Assembly (NCBI GenBank): GCA_963782185.1
Contig: CAWAJB010000008.1
Coordinates: forward strand, 62,001 to 126,000
From: RYN-230 sp963782185
GTDB taxonomy: Bacteria > Actinomycetota > Actinomycetes > Streptosporangiales > Streptosporangiaceae
Length of the DNA: 64,000 bases
Reading direction: 5' to 3'
Positions 49,589 through 57,094 of the stretch are shown one piece after another. The notes under the pieces are model-generated. The model worked only from the letters and a program-made list of their open reading frames with translations. It was not told the DNA's origin and did no database searches. A program made the translations under genes and the position numbers. Positions within the stretch are counted from its first letter, which is position 1. The number at the start of each line of letters is the position of its first letter.

Positions 49589-50341
49589 TCACCCGGCCCC
49601 GGCACCCGTGGCCGCGGCCGCACCCTGGCCCCCGTCAGGCAGGACGGCGATGCCCACGATGCCGTTCGAGGCGTTGCAGGCCACCGCCCCGGCGTCGGAC
49701 GGGTTCAGCGCGACCTCCACATCGGCGAGGGCGGTGCTCCCCGAAGTCGCCGACGGGGCGCCGATCGCCAGGACGATCGCGTCGGCGGCCAGCATGCCGC
49801 CGGAGCCGCCGGGGCAGGTTTCCTGCGCGTCGCTGACCTGGAAGATGTCGATGTGGTCGCCGTCGGTGAGGCCGCGCGGCACCTGGCCGTCCTTGAGCGC
49901 CAGCCCCAGCACTGCCTTCCCGGCTACCGGGGTGCCGCTGGTGGCGACCATCTCCCTGGTCAGCAGGGTTCCCGGCGGGATGGCGCTGACCGCGTAGAAG
50001 CGGGTGACCTGGCTGGCCTCAGCCCAGGGCACGTAGGCCAGGCCGGGGCCGGCCGCGATCTGCACCTGCTGAATCGCGCTCAGCGGGATCCGCTGGCCGG
50101 CCCCGACCCGCTGGGAGATCTCGATCGCGGCGACCCGCTTGCTGCCCTGGATCGCCAGCAATCCGGCCCCCAGCGCGCCGCCGAGGATCAGCAGCAGGGC
50201 CAGCGCGGCCAGCGCGGGCTTGCGTTCACGCGGCGCGCCCGGCAGCCGCCGCCCGGCCGGGGCCGTCGGCTCCGGCCAGATCGCAGGCTGGTCGTTGCTT
50301 CCTGCTGAACCTCGCGGCAGCGTACTCCGGTCACGTGGCAT
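49589..50341 (-). CDS. CpaB/RcpC-like SAF-domain protein
   Basis: 250 residues. A Pro/Arg-rich cytoplasmic N-terminus is followed by a membrane segment (about residues 44-66) and a SAF domain (RVGAGQRIPLSAIQQVQIAA; SAIPPGTLLTREMV) with a C-terminal domain (DGDHIDIFQV). CpaB/RcpC proteins sit outside the membrane in Tad systems. First gene of the minus-strand Tad operon. I start at the ATG at 50341; a longer frame to 50473 is open. Confidence 0.8.
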   Translation of the reverse strand: MPRDRSTLPRGSAGSNDQPAIWPEPTAPAGRRLPGAPRERKPALAALALLLILGGALGAGLLAIQGSKRVAAIEISQRVGAGQRIPLSAIQQVQIAAGPGLAYVPWAEASQVTRFYAVSAIPPGTLLTREMVATSGTPVAGKAVLGLALKDGQVPRGLTDGDHIDIFQVSDAQETCPGGSGGMLAADAIVLAIGAPSATSGSTALADVEVALNPSDAGAVACNASNGIVGIAVLPDGGQGAAAATGAGAG

Positions 50342-50715
50342 TCCGTGAAAATCTCCCTGCTGACGGCGTGCATGCCTGCCCCAGGCACCCTTGCGGGCCT
50401 CAGATAGCCCAGGCGCTTGTTCACCATAAAGCCACAAGTACCGGCGCACTGAGGACATAAGCCGGGAAGTCATCTTGCCGTAATAGATCGTCGCCGGCGC
50501 TGATGCGCAGCGAGATCATTGGGGCGCCAGAAAGCTGAGGTGAAACACAACGCCTCGCCCCCAGATCCCCTCTCGGCATTCTTAGTTAATTAGTATCTTA
50601 GTCCTAATTTAGGTAGTAACTTATGATGCACTCCCGTCTTTCAATAACGGTCTTATCGGCTAAATCAGTATTGGTAGAGTTCCCGCCACCAGCGCGACGA
50701 CAGGGAGGGCAGCGG
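50342..50715. promoter_or_regulatory. A+T-rich divergent control region of the Tad locus
   Basis: 374 bases between cpaB (minus) and the lipoprotein gene (plus). The part at 50575-50625 is strikingly A+T-rich for this genome. It contains the palindrome CCTAATTTAGG (50603-50613), a TTAATTAG segment, and a TATGAT -10-like hexamer (50621-50626) facing plus. On the minus strand TAAGAT and TACTAAT resemble -10 boxes. Clear -35 partners were not found. Confidence 0.5.
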
Positions 50716-51414
50716 ATGCGGCGACAGTCCGGCCGGCCGGGGGGATACCCGTCCCGCGTCCGGTCCATGAGCCTGATGATGATCGTGAGCGGGCTGCTGG
50801 TGGCCGGCTGCGGGCCGGCCGCGCCGCCAGCCTTCCGCCCCGCGGGGGTCGCGACGCCAGACCGTATCGCCACGGCAGACCGCACCGGGACCGCGCCCGG
50901 GCGGCCGCATGGCGCGGGGGCCCTGGAACGCCCCCCCTTCGGCAGGAACGTCCGCATCGTGATGCCGGGCTGGCTGCCCGCCGACCCCCGTCAGGTTCCC
51001 GCGGTCATCGCGGCCAAGGACTTCCTGCTCGCGTTCCTTTATGCGGAGTACCGGGGAAATCAGGACGACCGCTGGACGGCCTTCGTTTCGGGGCAGGTGC
51101 TCCGCGCGCTCAAGGCGAATCTCAGCGTTCCCAGCGTGACCGCGGAATCGTTCACGGGGACCATCATCTTCTCGCACCTGCAGGCCTACCCCGATCCCAC
51201 CAACGCCCGGGCCATCGACGTGTCCGAGTGCTTCGACAACTCCCGCTCGCGAAATACCGACCTGGCCACCGGAAAGACCATCACCGACCGGGTTCCCGCC
51301 GACCAGCACCACTACATGAATACGGATGTGATGGCGGAGGCTAATGGCCGGTGGACGGTGATATCCGTGTACCCGGTCGTCTACTATCCGCGGGCGGCGG
51401 AATGCAAGCCATGA
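50716..51414 (+). CDS. Putative lipoprotein of the Tad locus
   Basis: 232 residues from the ATG at 50716, which has GGGAGG upstream. A basic N-terminus and hydrophobic stretch end in a lipobox LLVAGC (about residue 33). The mature domain (about 75-230) has a mixed alpha/beta look (AKDFLLAFLYAEYRGNQDDR). I recognise no named family. Its stop overlaps the next gene start (ATGA), so the two are coupled. Confidence 0.75.
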   Translation: MRRQSGRPGGYPSRVRSMSLMMIVSGLLVAGCGPAAPPAFRPAGVATPDRIATADRTGTAPGRPHGAGALERPPFGRNVRIVMPGWLPADPRQVPAVIAAKDFLLAFLYAEYRGNQDDRWTAFVSGQVLRALKANLSVPSVTAESFTGTIIFSHLQAYPDPTNARAIDVSECFDNSRSRNTDLATGKTITDRVPADQHHYMNTDVMAEANGRWTVISVYPVVYYPRAAECKP

Positions 51415-52400
51415 TGCGGCGGCCCGCGGCGGCGCTTCTCGTTCTCGCCGGGTTACTCGCCCCAGGGTGGCTGGCCGGCCCGGCCCGCGCCGGAAACGGC
51501 GTCGGCTGCACCGGCAGCACCTGCTCGATCCTGCTGAGCACCCTGATCACGCTCAAAGGCGACGCGGGCGCCGGCACCGCGCACGCCCAGCTGCCGGTCG
51601 CGCCACCGCCCTGCCTGTGGCAGCCGATCGGTGACGCCACCACCGGGAGCGCTTCGATCATCCGGCAGTTCGGCAGCGTCGGCCCGGGCGCGCCCTTCGG
51701 CGTCTCCCAGTCGGTGCAGCAGGCCAGGAGGCTGCTCAAGGGCAAGCCGGTGCCGCCCGGAACATGGTGGCAGCTCCCGGTCAACCCGGCCGCGCCGAAG
51801 GCGGCGCAGCGGCAGTGCTTCAGGCTGCCGCTGTTCTTCTTCACCGCGCCCGGCCAGGCCCCGCCCACCCCGCCCGTGCCGCTCCGGACGCTGGCCGCGT
51901 ACGCCTACAACCACATGACCATTCCCGCGCCCGCGCTGACCGTCAACCCGGCCGGCCGCGGTTACGTGAACCTGGCTACCTACGTGTGGGGCCGGACCCG
52001 GCCGGTGAGCGCGACCACGGGCCGTCCCGGCGCGTACGAGGTGACTGCCACGCTGGGCGGCGAGACTGTGAGCGTGTGGGCGCAGCCCGCCGCGAGGGGG
52101 GCGTTCTCGGTCGCCGCGAACGGGCCCGGGACGCCGTACTCGGCCTGCGGGCCTGACGGCTCGCATGAGCGGGTCGGGCGCGCGCCGGCCAGCGCCGGGG
52201 CAGGCACCCCGCCCGACTGCGGCGTGCTGTGGCAGGCGCCGGTGCCCGGAGCATCCATCAGCGCCACCGTCACCTGGTCGGCCACCTGGGGTGCGGGCAT
52301 GCTCAACGGTCCCGGGCCGAACGCGCTGCCGCCCATCCAGATGACCGGCCGGACCGCACCTTTCCCGGTCGCCGAGATCCAGAGCATCAACGGAGGCTAG
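51411..52400 (+). CDS. Secreted hypothetical protein of the Tad locus
   Basis: 329 residues with a signal peptide (RRPAAALLVLAGLLAPGWLA, cut near residue 28). The mature part has several Cys and Trp residues and a middle domain with VNLATYVWG. It resembles secreted proteins encoded beside actinobacterial Tad genes, but I cannot name a family. The ATG overlaps the lipoprotein stop; an ATG at 51402 is an alternative. Confidence 0.72.
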   Translation: MMRRPAAALLVLAGLLAPGWLAGPARAGNGVGCTGSTCSILLSTLITLKGDAGAGTAHAQLPVAPPPCLWQPIGDATTGSASIIRQFGSVGPGAPFGVSQSVQQARRLLKGKPVPPGTWWQLPVNPAAPKAAQRQCFRLPLFFFTAPGQAPPTPPVPLRTLAAYAYNHMTIPAPALTVNPAGRGYVNLATYVWGRTRPVSATTGRPGAYEVTATLGGETVSVWAQPAARGAFSVAANGPGTPYSACGPDGSHERVGRAPASAGAGTPPDCGVLWQAPVPGASISATVTWSATWGAGMLNGPGPNALPPIQMTGRTAPFPVAEIQSINGG

Positions 52401-52421
52401 GCCAGTGAGCCAGGGCAACTG

Positions 52422-53165
52422 GTGAACGCGGCGGACGGGGCCACGGTGGCCGCCGCCGTGGTGGCCGGACTGTTCACCGGGTGGGCGGCCAGCAGGCCCG
52501 CTACCCGCCTGCTGGCCGGCCCGCAACCCACCGGCCCGCAACCCACCGGCCCGCAGCCCACCGGCCCGCAACCCACCGGCCCGCAACCCACCGGCCCACA
52601 ACCCACCGGGCGGCGGACCTCGTGGGTCCTGGTCCCCGGCACCGGGCTGGCCTTCGCGATCATGGCGCTGCGCTTCGGGCCGGGCCCGCCGCTCCCCGCG
52701 TTCTGCTACCTGGCCGGGATCGGGATACCGCTGGCCATGATCGACATTCGATGCCGGCGGCTACCCGACGCGCTGATCCTGCCCTCCTACCCGGTGGCCC
52801 TGGCTTTCCTCGGGCTCGCGTCCCTGGTGCTGCCCGGAGGCGGCCGTCACTTCCTGTCCGCCCTGGCCGGTATGGTCCTGGCCGGGGCGGTCTTCCTGAT
52901 CCAGGTACTCCTCTACCCCTCCGGCCTGGGCTGGGGGGACGTGAAGCTGTCCGGGCTGCTCGGCCTGTACCTCGGCTGGCTGGGCGCCAGCGCGCTGGTC
53001 GGCGGGCTGTTCCTGGGGTACCTGCTCGCCGCGACCGCCGGGCTGGCCCTCATGACTGCACAGCGCGCGACGCGGAAGTCACACATCGCGTTCGGCCCGT
53101 TTCTGCTGGCCGGCACGCTCGCGGCCATCCTGCTCACCGGCCTGGCCGGGCCGCGCTGGTCCTGA
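52422..53165 (+). CDS. A24 prepilin peptidase (TadV/CpaA-like)
   Basis: Cleaves the leader of Flp and TadE-type prepilins. It has 247 residues with about six to seven membrane segments. The two catalytic aspartates are Asp108 in MIDIRCRRLPD and Asp173 in LGWGDVKLSG. The N-terminal methylase/zinc loop is absent, as in TadV. Residues 33-62 are six GPQPT units, an odd insertion between the first two membrane segments. The start is a GTG 22 bases after the secreted protein gene. Confidence 0.88.
   Translation: MNAADGATVAAAVVAGLFTGWAASRPATRLLAGPQPTGPQPTGPQPTGPQPTGPQPTGPQPTGRRTSWVLVPGTGLAFAIMALRFGPGPPLPAFCYLAGIGIPLAMIDIRCRRLPDALILPSYPVALAFLGLASLVLPGGGRHFLSALAGMVLAGAVFLIQVLLYPSGLGWGDVKLSGLLGLYLGWLGASALVGGLFLGYLLAATAGLALMTAQRATRKSHIAFGPFLLAGTLAAILLTGLAGPRWS
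52518..52607 (+). repeat. In-frame 15-bp x 6 repeat (GPQPT)
   Basis: Six consecutive 15-bp units (GGCCCGCAACCCACC with single-base variants) encode six GPQPT pentapeptides in the prepilin peptidase. The near-identical units at DNA level suggest recent slippage expansion. Confidence 0.95.
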
Positions 53166-53194
53166 CCGGGTTCAGCGCTGGTCCTGACCGGGGT

Positions 53195-54079
53195 TCAGCG
53201 GCCGGGCAGCTGCCAGAGCAGGGCGACCTCGGCCGCGGCCTCCTGTCCCTGCGCGTGCCCGGCTCGCGCGACCGGCGCGCGGACGGCGGGATCCAGCGGG
53301 TTGATGCCCATGGCCGCCACGCAGGCATCATCGGGTGCGAGCACCCGCACCTGGACGGCCCCGGCTTCCGCGCCCTGGGTCAGCCCGGCGACCTGCTCCT
53401 CCAGTGTCGGGTCAGCCATCGGGGCCAGGATCAGGACCCGCTGATAGCCGGCGGCCAGGTCGGCGTTGACGGCGGAGCGGGTCCCGCCGTCGATGTAACG
53501 GCCCTGGCCGATAGTGACCGGGGGCCAGATGCCCGGGATCGCGCAGCTGGCCGCCACCGCGTCGACCAGATCCGCACCCGAGTCCCTGTCAAATACGCGG
53601 ACGTCCCCGGTGTGCGCCTCGACCGCGACCACGGCGAGCTTGCGGGACGGCCAGGAGTGCCGCGGCAGACGCCCGGCGATCACCGCACGCCGCTCGGCTT
53701 CGGGCAGGGTCTCAGCCTGGAGGGCCCGCTCGCCGATCACGCGGCGCAGCACGGCCGGGTCCGGGAACCGCTCCGGCAGCTTCTCCCAGGACTCCATGAG
53801 CTCGATGACCCGCTCTATATCCGGGGTCAGCTCCGCAGACTGCCGTTCGGGCACGATCTGCCGGCCGAGCAGCTCGGTCAGGGGCAGCCCGCTGCCGAGC
53901 TGGGCGGCGACCGTGGCGCCGGCGGACGTGCCGAGCACGTAGTCCGCCGTGGTGACGTCGGCGCCGCCCGCCGCCAGCCCGGCCAGCACACCCGTTTCCC
54001 AGGCGATCCCGGACAGGCCGCCGCCGCCCAGGACGAGCGCCCGCCCCGCCGGTACGTGCTCGGCCATGCCGGTACTCAC
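53195..54079 (-). CDS. Patatin-like phospholipase
   Basis: Serine lipid hydrolase of 294 residues. The oxyanion hole GGGGLSGIAWETGVL, nucleophile elbow GTSAGAT and the catalytic Asp in YIDGGTRSAVNADLA are all present, so the Ser-Asp dyad is intact. No signal peptide. The start may be the GTG at 54079 or the ATG at 54067. It is separated from murB by a 101-bp repeat array. Confidence 0.88.
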   Translation of the reverse strand: MSTGMAEHVPAGRALVLGGGGLSGIAWETGVLAGLAAGGADVTTADYVLGTSAGATVAAQLGSGLPLTELLGRQIVPERQSAELTPDIERVIELMESWEKLPERFPDPAVLRRVIGERALQAETLPEAERRAVIAGRLPRHSWPSRKLAVVAVEAHTGDVRVFDRDSGADLVDAVAASCAIPGIWPPVTIGQGRYIDGGTRSAVNADLAAGYQRVLILAPMADPTLEEQVAGLTQGAEAGAVQVRVLAPDDACVAAMGINPLDPAVRAPVARAGHAQGQEAAAEVALLWQLPGR

Positions 54080-54118
54080 AGCGTCCGCCAGTGTTTCGCG
54101 TGCTCAGGAAGATCCGCG

Positions 54119-54381
54119 CCGGCCACTCGCCCGGGCCTGGCGGCCCAGGCTCGCTCGCCGGTCTGAGTCACGCTCACAGTGCTAGCCCAAGAGTTCGCGC
54201 GACCCAGAACCACCCCGCACCGGCCACTCGCCCGGGCCTGGCGGCCCAGGCTCGCTCGCCGGTCTGAGTCACGCTCACAGTGCTAGCCCAAGAGTTCGCG
54301 CGACCCAGAACCACCCCGCACCGGCCACTCGCCCGGGCCTGGCGGCCCAGGCTCGCTCGCCGGTCTGAGTCACGCTCACAG
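54119..54381 (-). repeat. 101-bp tandem repeat (2.6 copies) at the murB 3' end
   Basis: Units at 54119-54219, 54220-54320 and 54321-54381 (partial) are almost identical and contain a hairpin (GCCTGG/CCAGGC). Read on the minus strand, each unit begins with CTGTGAGCGTG, and in the copy touching murB that CTG TGA is the final Leu codon and stop of MurB. This explains the 296-bp patatin-murB gap. Confidence 0.95.
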
Positions 54382-55632
54382 GCTGACACCGACCAGGACC
54401 GGCTCGCTGGCCAGCTCAACCCCGAAGATGTCACGGACCCGGTCGCGGATCTCCCGGGCCAGGCCGACCACGTCGGCCGTCCGGGCGCCGCCCGGGTTGA
54501 CGAGGGCCAGGGTGTGCTTGGCGGAGATACGGGCCGCCGGGCCCGGCCGGTTCCCGTCCGCGGGCCCGCCCTGGTAGCCCCGGCCAAACCCGGCCTGGCC
54601 GATGAGCCAGGCGGCCGACACCTTCACCTGGCCCGGACCGGCCGGGAACTGCGGGATCGGGACGCCGGGGCCGGACCGCCCGTCAACCACCCGGCGCAGC
54701 CTCGCGAACTGCCCGGCGTCCAGGACAGGGTTGGTGAAGAAGGATCCGGCGCTGCGGCTGTCCGGGTCACCGGGATCGAGCACCATGCCCTTGCCACGGC
54801 GCAGCCGGAGCACGGCCGAGCGGACATCGCCCAGCGGGGCCCGGCCGGCCCCGTGCTGTCCGTCCTGGCCCTGGCCCCCCTGGCCCTGGCCCGGTCCGTC
54901 CCGGCGCTGCCCGTCCTCGTTCGGGTGGCCGGCTTCCAGGCCCAGGGCCCCGGCCAACTCGACGTAGCGCACCGGCCGGGACAGCGGGTCGCTGGTCAGC
55001 TGGAAGGTCACCCCGAGGATGACGAACCGGCCGGTCACCGCGGGAGGCGTGATGCTCCGCTTGAAAGCGCTGGTCCGGTAGCCGAATCCGCAGTCGGCTG
55101 CGGCCAGGTCCATCACCGTGTCGCTGGCCCGGTCGTAGGCCCGGATCCGGGTGATGGTGTCGGCCACCTCCTGGCCGTAGGCGCCCACGTTCTGGATAGG
55201 CGTCGCGCCCGCCAGGCCGGGGATGCCCGACAGGCACTCCAGCCCGGCCAGGTCGGCGGTCACGCAAGAGGCGACGACCGTGTCCCACTCCTCGCCGGCT
55301 GCGACCGTCAGCGTGACCGGCGCGCCTGGCTCAGCCTGGCGGGGGCCAGCTTCGTCCGGGCCCAGGCGATCGAGTCCGGCCGCATCCGGTCCTGTCATCC
55401 GGTGGATGCCCTTGGTCGCGACCTGGATGACGGTGCCGGGAAAACCGTTATCGGAAATTAGCAGGTTGCTGCCGCCCCCGAGGACCAGCAAAGGCTCAGC
55501 GCGCCGGTCGGCGTCCCGCACCGCGGCGATGATCTCCTCGTCGGCGCCGGCCACCACGAAACGCCGGGCCGGGCCGCCCAGGCCGAGGGTGGTGAAACGG
55601 GACAGGCTCACCTGCTCGCGGACGTTAGCCAT
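54376..55632 (-). CDS. murB: UDP-N-acetylenolpyruvoylglucosamine reductase
   Basis: Makes UDP-MurNAc in peptidoglycan synthesis, using FAD and NADPH. It has 418 residues, longer than usual. FAD-binding LLVLGGGSNLLISDNGFPGT, IPGLAGATPIQNVGAYGQEV, the YRTSAFK block, the proton-donor Ser in RSAGSFFTNPVL and the C-terminal SAKHTLALVNPGGA are present. A Gly/Gln/Asp-rich insertion of about 35 residues (DGPGQGQGGQGQDGQHG) sits in the middle. It follows hadB by 8 bases. Confidence 0.95.
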   Translation of the reverse strand: MANVREQVSLSRFTTLGLGGPARRFVVAGADEEIIAAVRDADRRAEPLLVLGGGSNLLISDNGFPGTVIQVATKGIHRMTGPDAAGLDRLGPDEAGPRQAEPGAPVTLTVAAGEEWDTVVASCVTADLAGLECLSGIPGLAGATPIQNVGAYGQEVADTITRIRAYDRASDTVMDLAAADCGFGYRTSAFKRSITPPAVTGRFVILGVTFQLTSDPLSRPVRYVELAGALGLEAGHPNEDGQRRDGPGQGQGGQGQDGQHGAGRAPLGDVRSAVLRLRRGKGMVLDPGDPDSRSAGSFFTNPVLDAGQFARLRRVVDGRSGPGVPIPQFPAGPGQVKVSAAWLIGQAGFGRGYQGGPADGNRPGPAARISAKHTLALVNPGGARTADVVGLAREIRDRVRDIFGVELASEPVLVGVSL

Positions 55633-55640
55633 GGGCGGCG

Positions 55641-56069
55641 TCAGGGCAGCCGGACCACCGCGCGGGACCGGGTGAGCACCTTGTCCCCGCCCGATCGGGC
55701 GGTCAGCGCCACCGCGACCCGGTTGCCGTCCAGCTTCTCCTCGATGATCCCGCTGACCTCGATGCTGACGGGGCCGTCGTCGTCGGGCACGACGACCGGG
55801 GCCGAGAACCGGACACCGAACTCCGTCATGGCCCCCGGGTCACCCGTCCAGTCCGTGACGTAGCGCGCCGCCTGGGCCATGGTGAACATGCCGTGCGCGA
55901 TGACGTTGGGCAACCCCACGGTCCGGGCGATCCGCTCGTTCCAGTGGATGACGTTGAAGTCGCCGGACGCGCCGCAGTACTTGATCAGGTCCAGCCGGGC
56001 CACGGGGTAGCTGGCCGGCGGAAGCTCGGCGCCCGCCTCGACGTCTGCGTACTTGACTACCGGGCTCAT
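55641..56069 (-). CDS. MaoC-family dehydratase, HadB-like
   Basis: Hot-dog fold (R)-hydratase/dehydratase of 142 residues. The hydratase motif with catalytic Asp and His is SGDFNVIHWNERIA, and PNVIAHGMFTMAQAARYV follows. With the next gene it forms the HadA-HadB type pair of fatty acid elongation (known in mycobacteria as the FAS-II beta-hydroxyacyl dehydratase). The start overlaps the hadA-like stop (ATGA). Confidence 0.88.
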   Translation of the reverse strand: MSPVVKYADVEAGAELPPASYPVARLDLIKYCGASGDFNVIHWNERIARTVGLPNVIAHGMFTMAQAARYVTDWTGDPGAMTEFGVRFSAPVVVPDDDGPVSIEVSGIIEEKLDGNRVAVALTARSGGDKVLTRSRAVVRLP

Positions 56070-56524
56070 CCCGCCTCACCTGCCGTGCCGCGTTCCACCA
56101 GGGTCGAGAAGGCCGTGCACACCTGCTCGCCCGCCACGGTCCGGACCTCGGTCCGGGTGGTCATCACGACGTTACGGCCGAGCGTCTTGATGGTCTCGAT
56201 CGTGGACTGCGCGGTGACCACGTCGCCGGCGTGCAGGGGCCGGGCATAGCTGAAGCGCTGCTCGCCGTGGACCACCAGGGCGTAGTCGATGCCGAGACCC
56301 GGGTCGGCGATGGCCTGCCCGGACGCGGCCATCGTCACCACGATCGGGAACGTGGGCGGGGCAATCACGTCCGGATAGCCAGCCGCGACGGCCGCGTCCC
56401 GGTCCCGGTAGACCGGGCTGCGGTCACCGATCGCGTCGGCGAACTCTGCGATCTTGACCCGGCTGACCTCGTAGGGCTGCGTCGCCGGGAACGTGCGGCC
56501 GGCGTAGTCCTTGTTGACGGCCAC
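56066..56524 (-). CDS. FAS1-like/MaoC dehydratase subunit, HadA-like
   Basis: 152 residues, N-terminal-type hot-dog domain (VSRVKIAEFADAIGDRSPVY; VIAPPTFPIVVTMAASG). This is the non-catalytic, substrate-cradling partner of HadB-like proteins. Adjacent to rpmG with 7 bases between, exactly as in the mycobacterial rpmG2-hadA-hadB order, except that no hadC follows. Confidence 0.87.
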   Translation of the reverse strand: MAVNKDYAGRTFPATQPYEVSRVKIAEFADAIGDRSPVYRDRDAAVAAGYPDVIAPPTFPIVVTMAASGQAIADPGLGIDYALVVHGEQRFSYARPLHAGDVVTAQSTIETIKTLGRNVVMTTRTEVRTVAGEQVCTAFSTLVERGTAGEAG

Positions 56525-56531
56525 GCGACCG

Positions 56532-56696
56532 TTAGCGAGTCTCGCGGTGCGGCCGGTGGCAACGGCAGTTCGGGCAGTACTTCTTCAGCTCGAGCCGGTC
56601 AGGGTCGTTGCGCCGGTTCTTCTTGGTGATGTAGTTACGGTGCTTGCACTCCGTGCAGGCCAGGGTGATCTTGGGCCTGACGTCGGTGGCAGCCAC
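56532..56696 (-). CDS. rpmG: 50S ribosomal protein L33 (zinc form)
   Basis: 54 residues from the GTG at 56696 (VAATDVRPKITLACTECKHR). Two CXXC pairs (CTEC and CPNC) mark the zinc-containing C+ version. It ends HRPHRETR. AAAGG lies upstream. A longer open frame upstream is not L33-like. Confidence 0.95.
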   Translation of the reverse strand: MAATDVRPKITLACTECKHRNYITKKNRRNDPDRLELKKYCPNCRCHRPHRETR

Positions 56697-56739
56697 GATG
56701 GAGTGCCTTTCTCTGGGTGGGCGGAGTACGGACAGACCT

Positions 56740-56768
56740 ACTGTAAGGACAGTGACCTGGTTGGAACA
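56740..56768 (-). promoter_or_regulatory. Candidate rpmG-hadAB promoter
   Basis: Minus strand TGTTCC (56763-56768), 17-bp spacer, TACAGT (56740-56745). The -10 lies in the inverted repeat ACTGT-CCTT-ACAGT (56740-56753). The rest of the gap to tRNA-Met (56769-56909) shows no gene. Confidence 0.35.
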
Positions 56769-56909
56769 GGCACTCCCCCGCCGCAGTGGCCTATCTGGAC
56801 AGACAACAGCCCGCGCCCGGGCACCATTCCCCAGGCAGGGGACAGCAGCACGCACGGCCCCGCGCACCACGGGACCGGGAACCGGACCGCGGTTGCGGGC
56901 TGCGCGAAC

Positions 56910-56986
56910 TGGTAGCGGAGGCCGGACTTGAACCGGCGACACAGCGATTATGAGCCGCTTGCTCTGCCTGACTGAGCTACTCCGCC
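56910..56986 (-). tRNA. tRNA-Met (elongator, anticodon CAT)
   Basis: Minus-strand cloverleaf: acceptor GGCGGAG/CTCCGCT with a G-U pair at position 1-72, D-arm GCTCAGTCAGGCAGAGC, anticodon loop CTCATAA, T-arm GCCGGTTCAAGTCCGGC, discriminator A, and an encoded CCA end. The canonical paired start and its place beside rpmG-hadAB (the actinobacterial metT site) support elongator Met rather than initiator or Ile2. Confidence 0.93.
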
Positions 56987-57094
56987 TCATGGCCGCCAAG
57001 CGCACATAGCTTACAGCGACTCACCGGCCGGCCGGGTAATCGGCCCGGAACGGACTCGCGCAGCGGTTAGCGTGGTGCGTGATGCCCCGCCGGC

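Noticed and set aside
54119..54381. CRISPR array at the 101-bp repeats or at the 34-bp repeats after adk
   Set aside because: The units are directly adjacent with no unique spacers, and there are no cas genes.
56910..56986. tRNA-Ile2 (modified CAT anticodon)
   Set aside because: The sequence and its position next to rpmG-hadAB fit elongator Met; no Ile2 identity elements were recognised.
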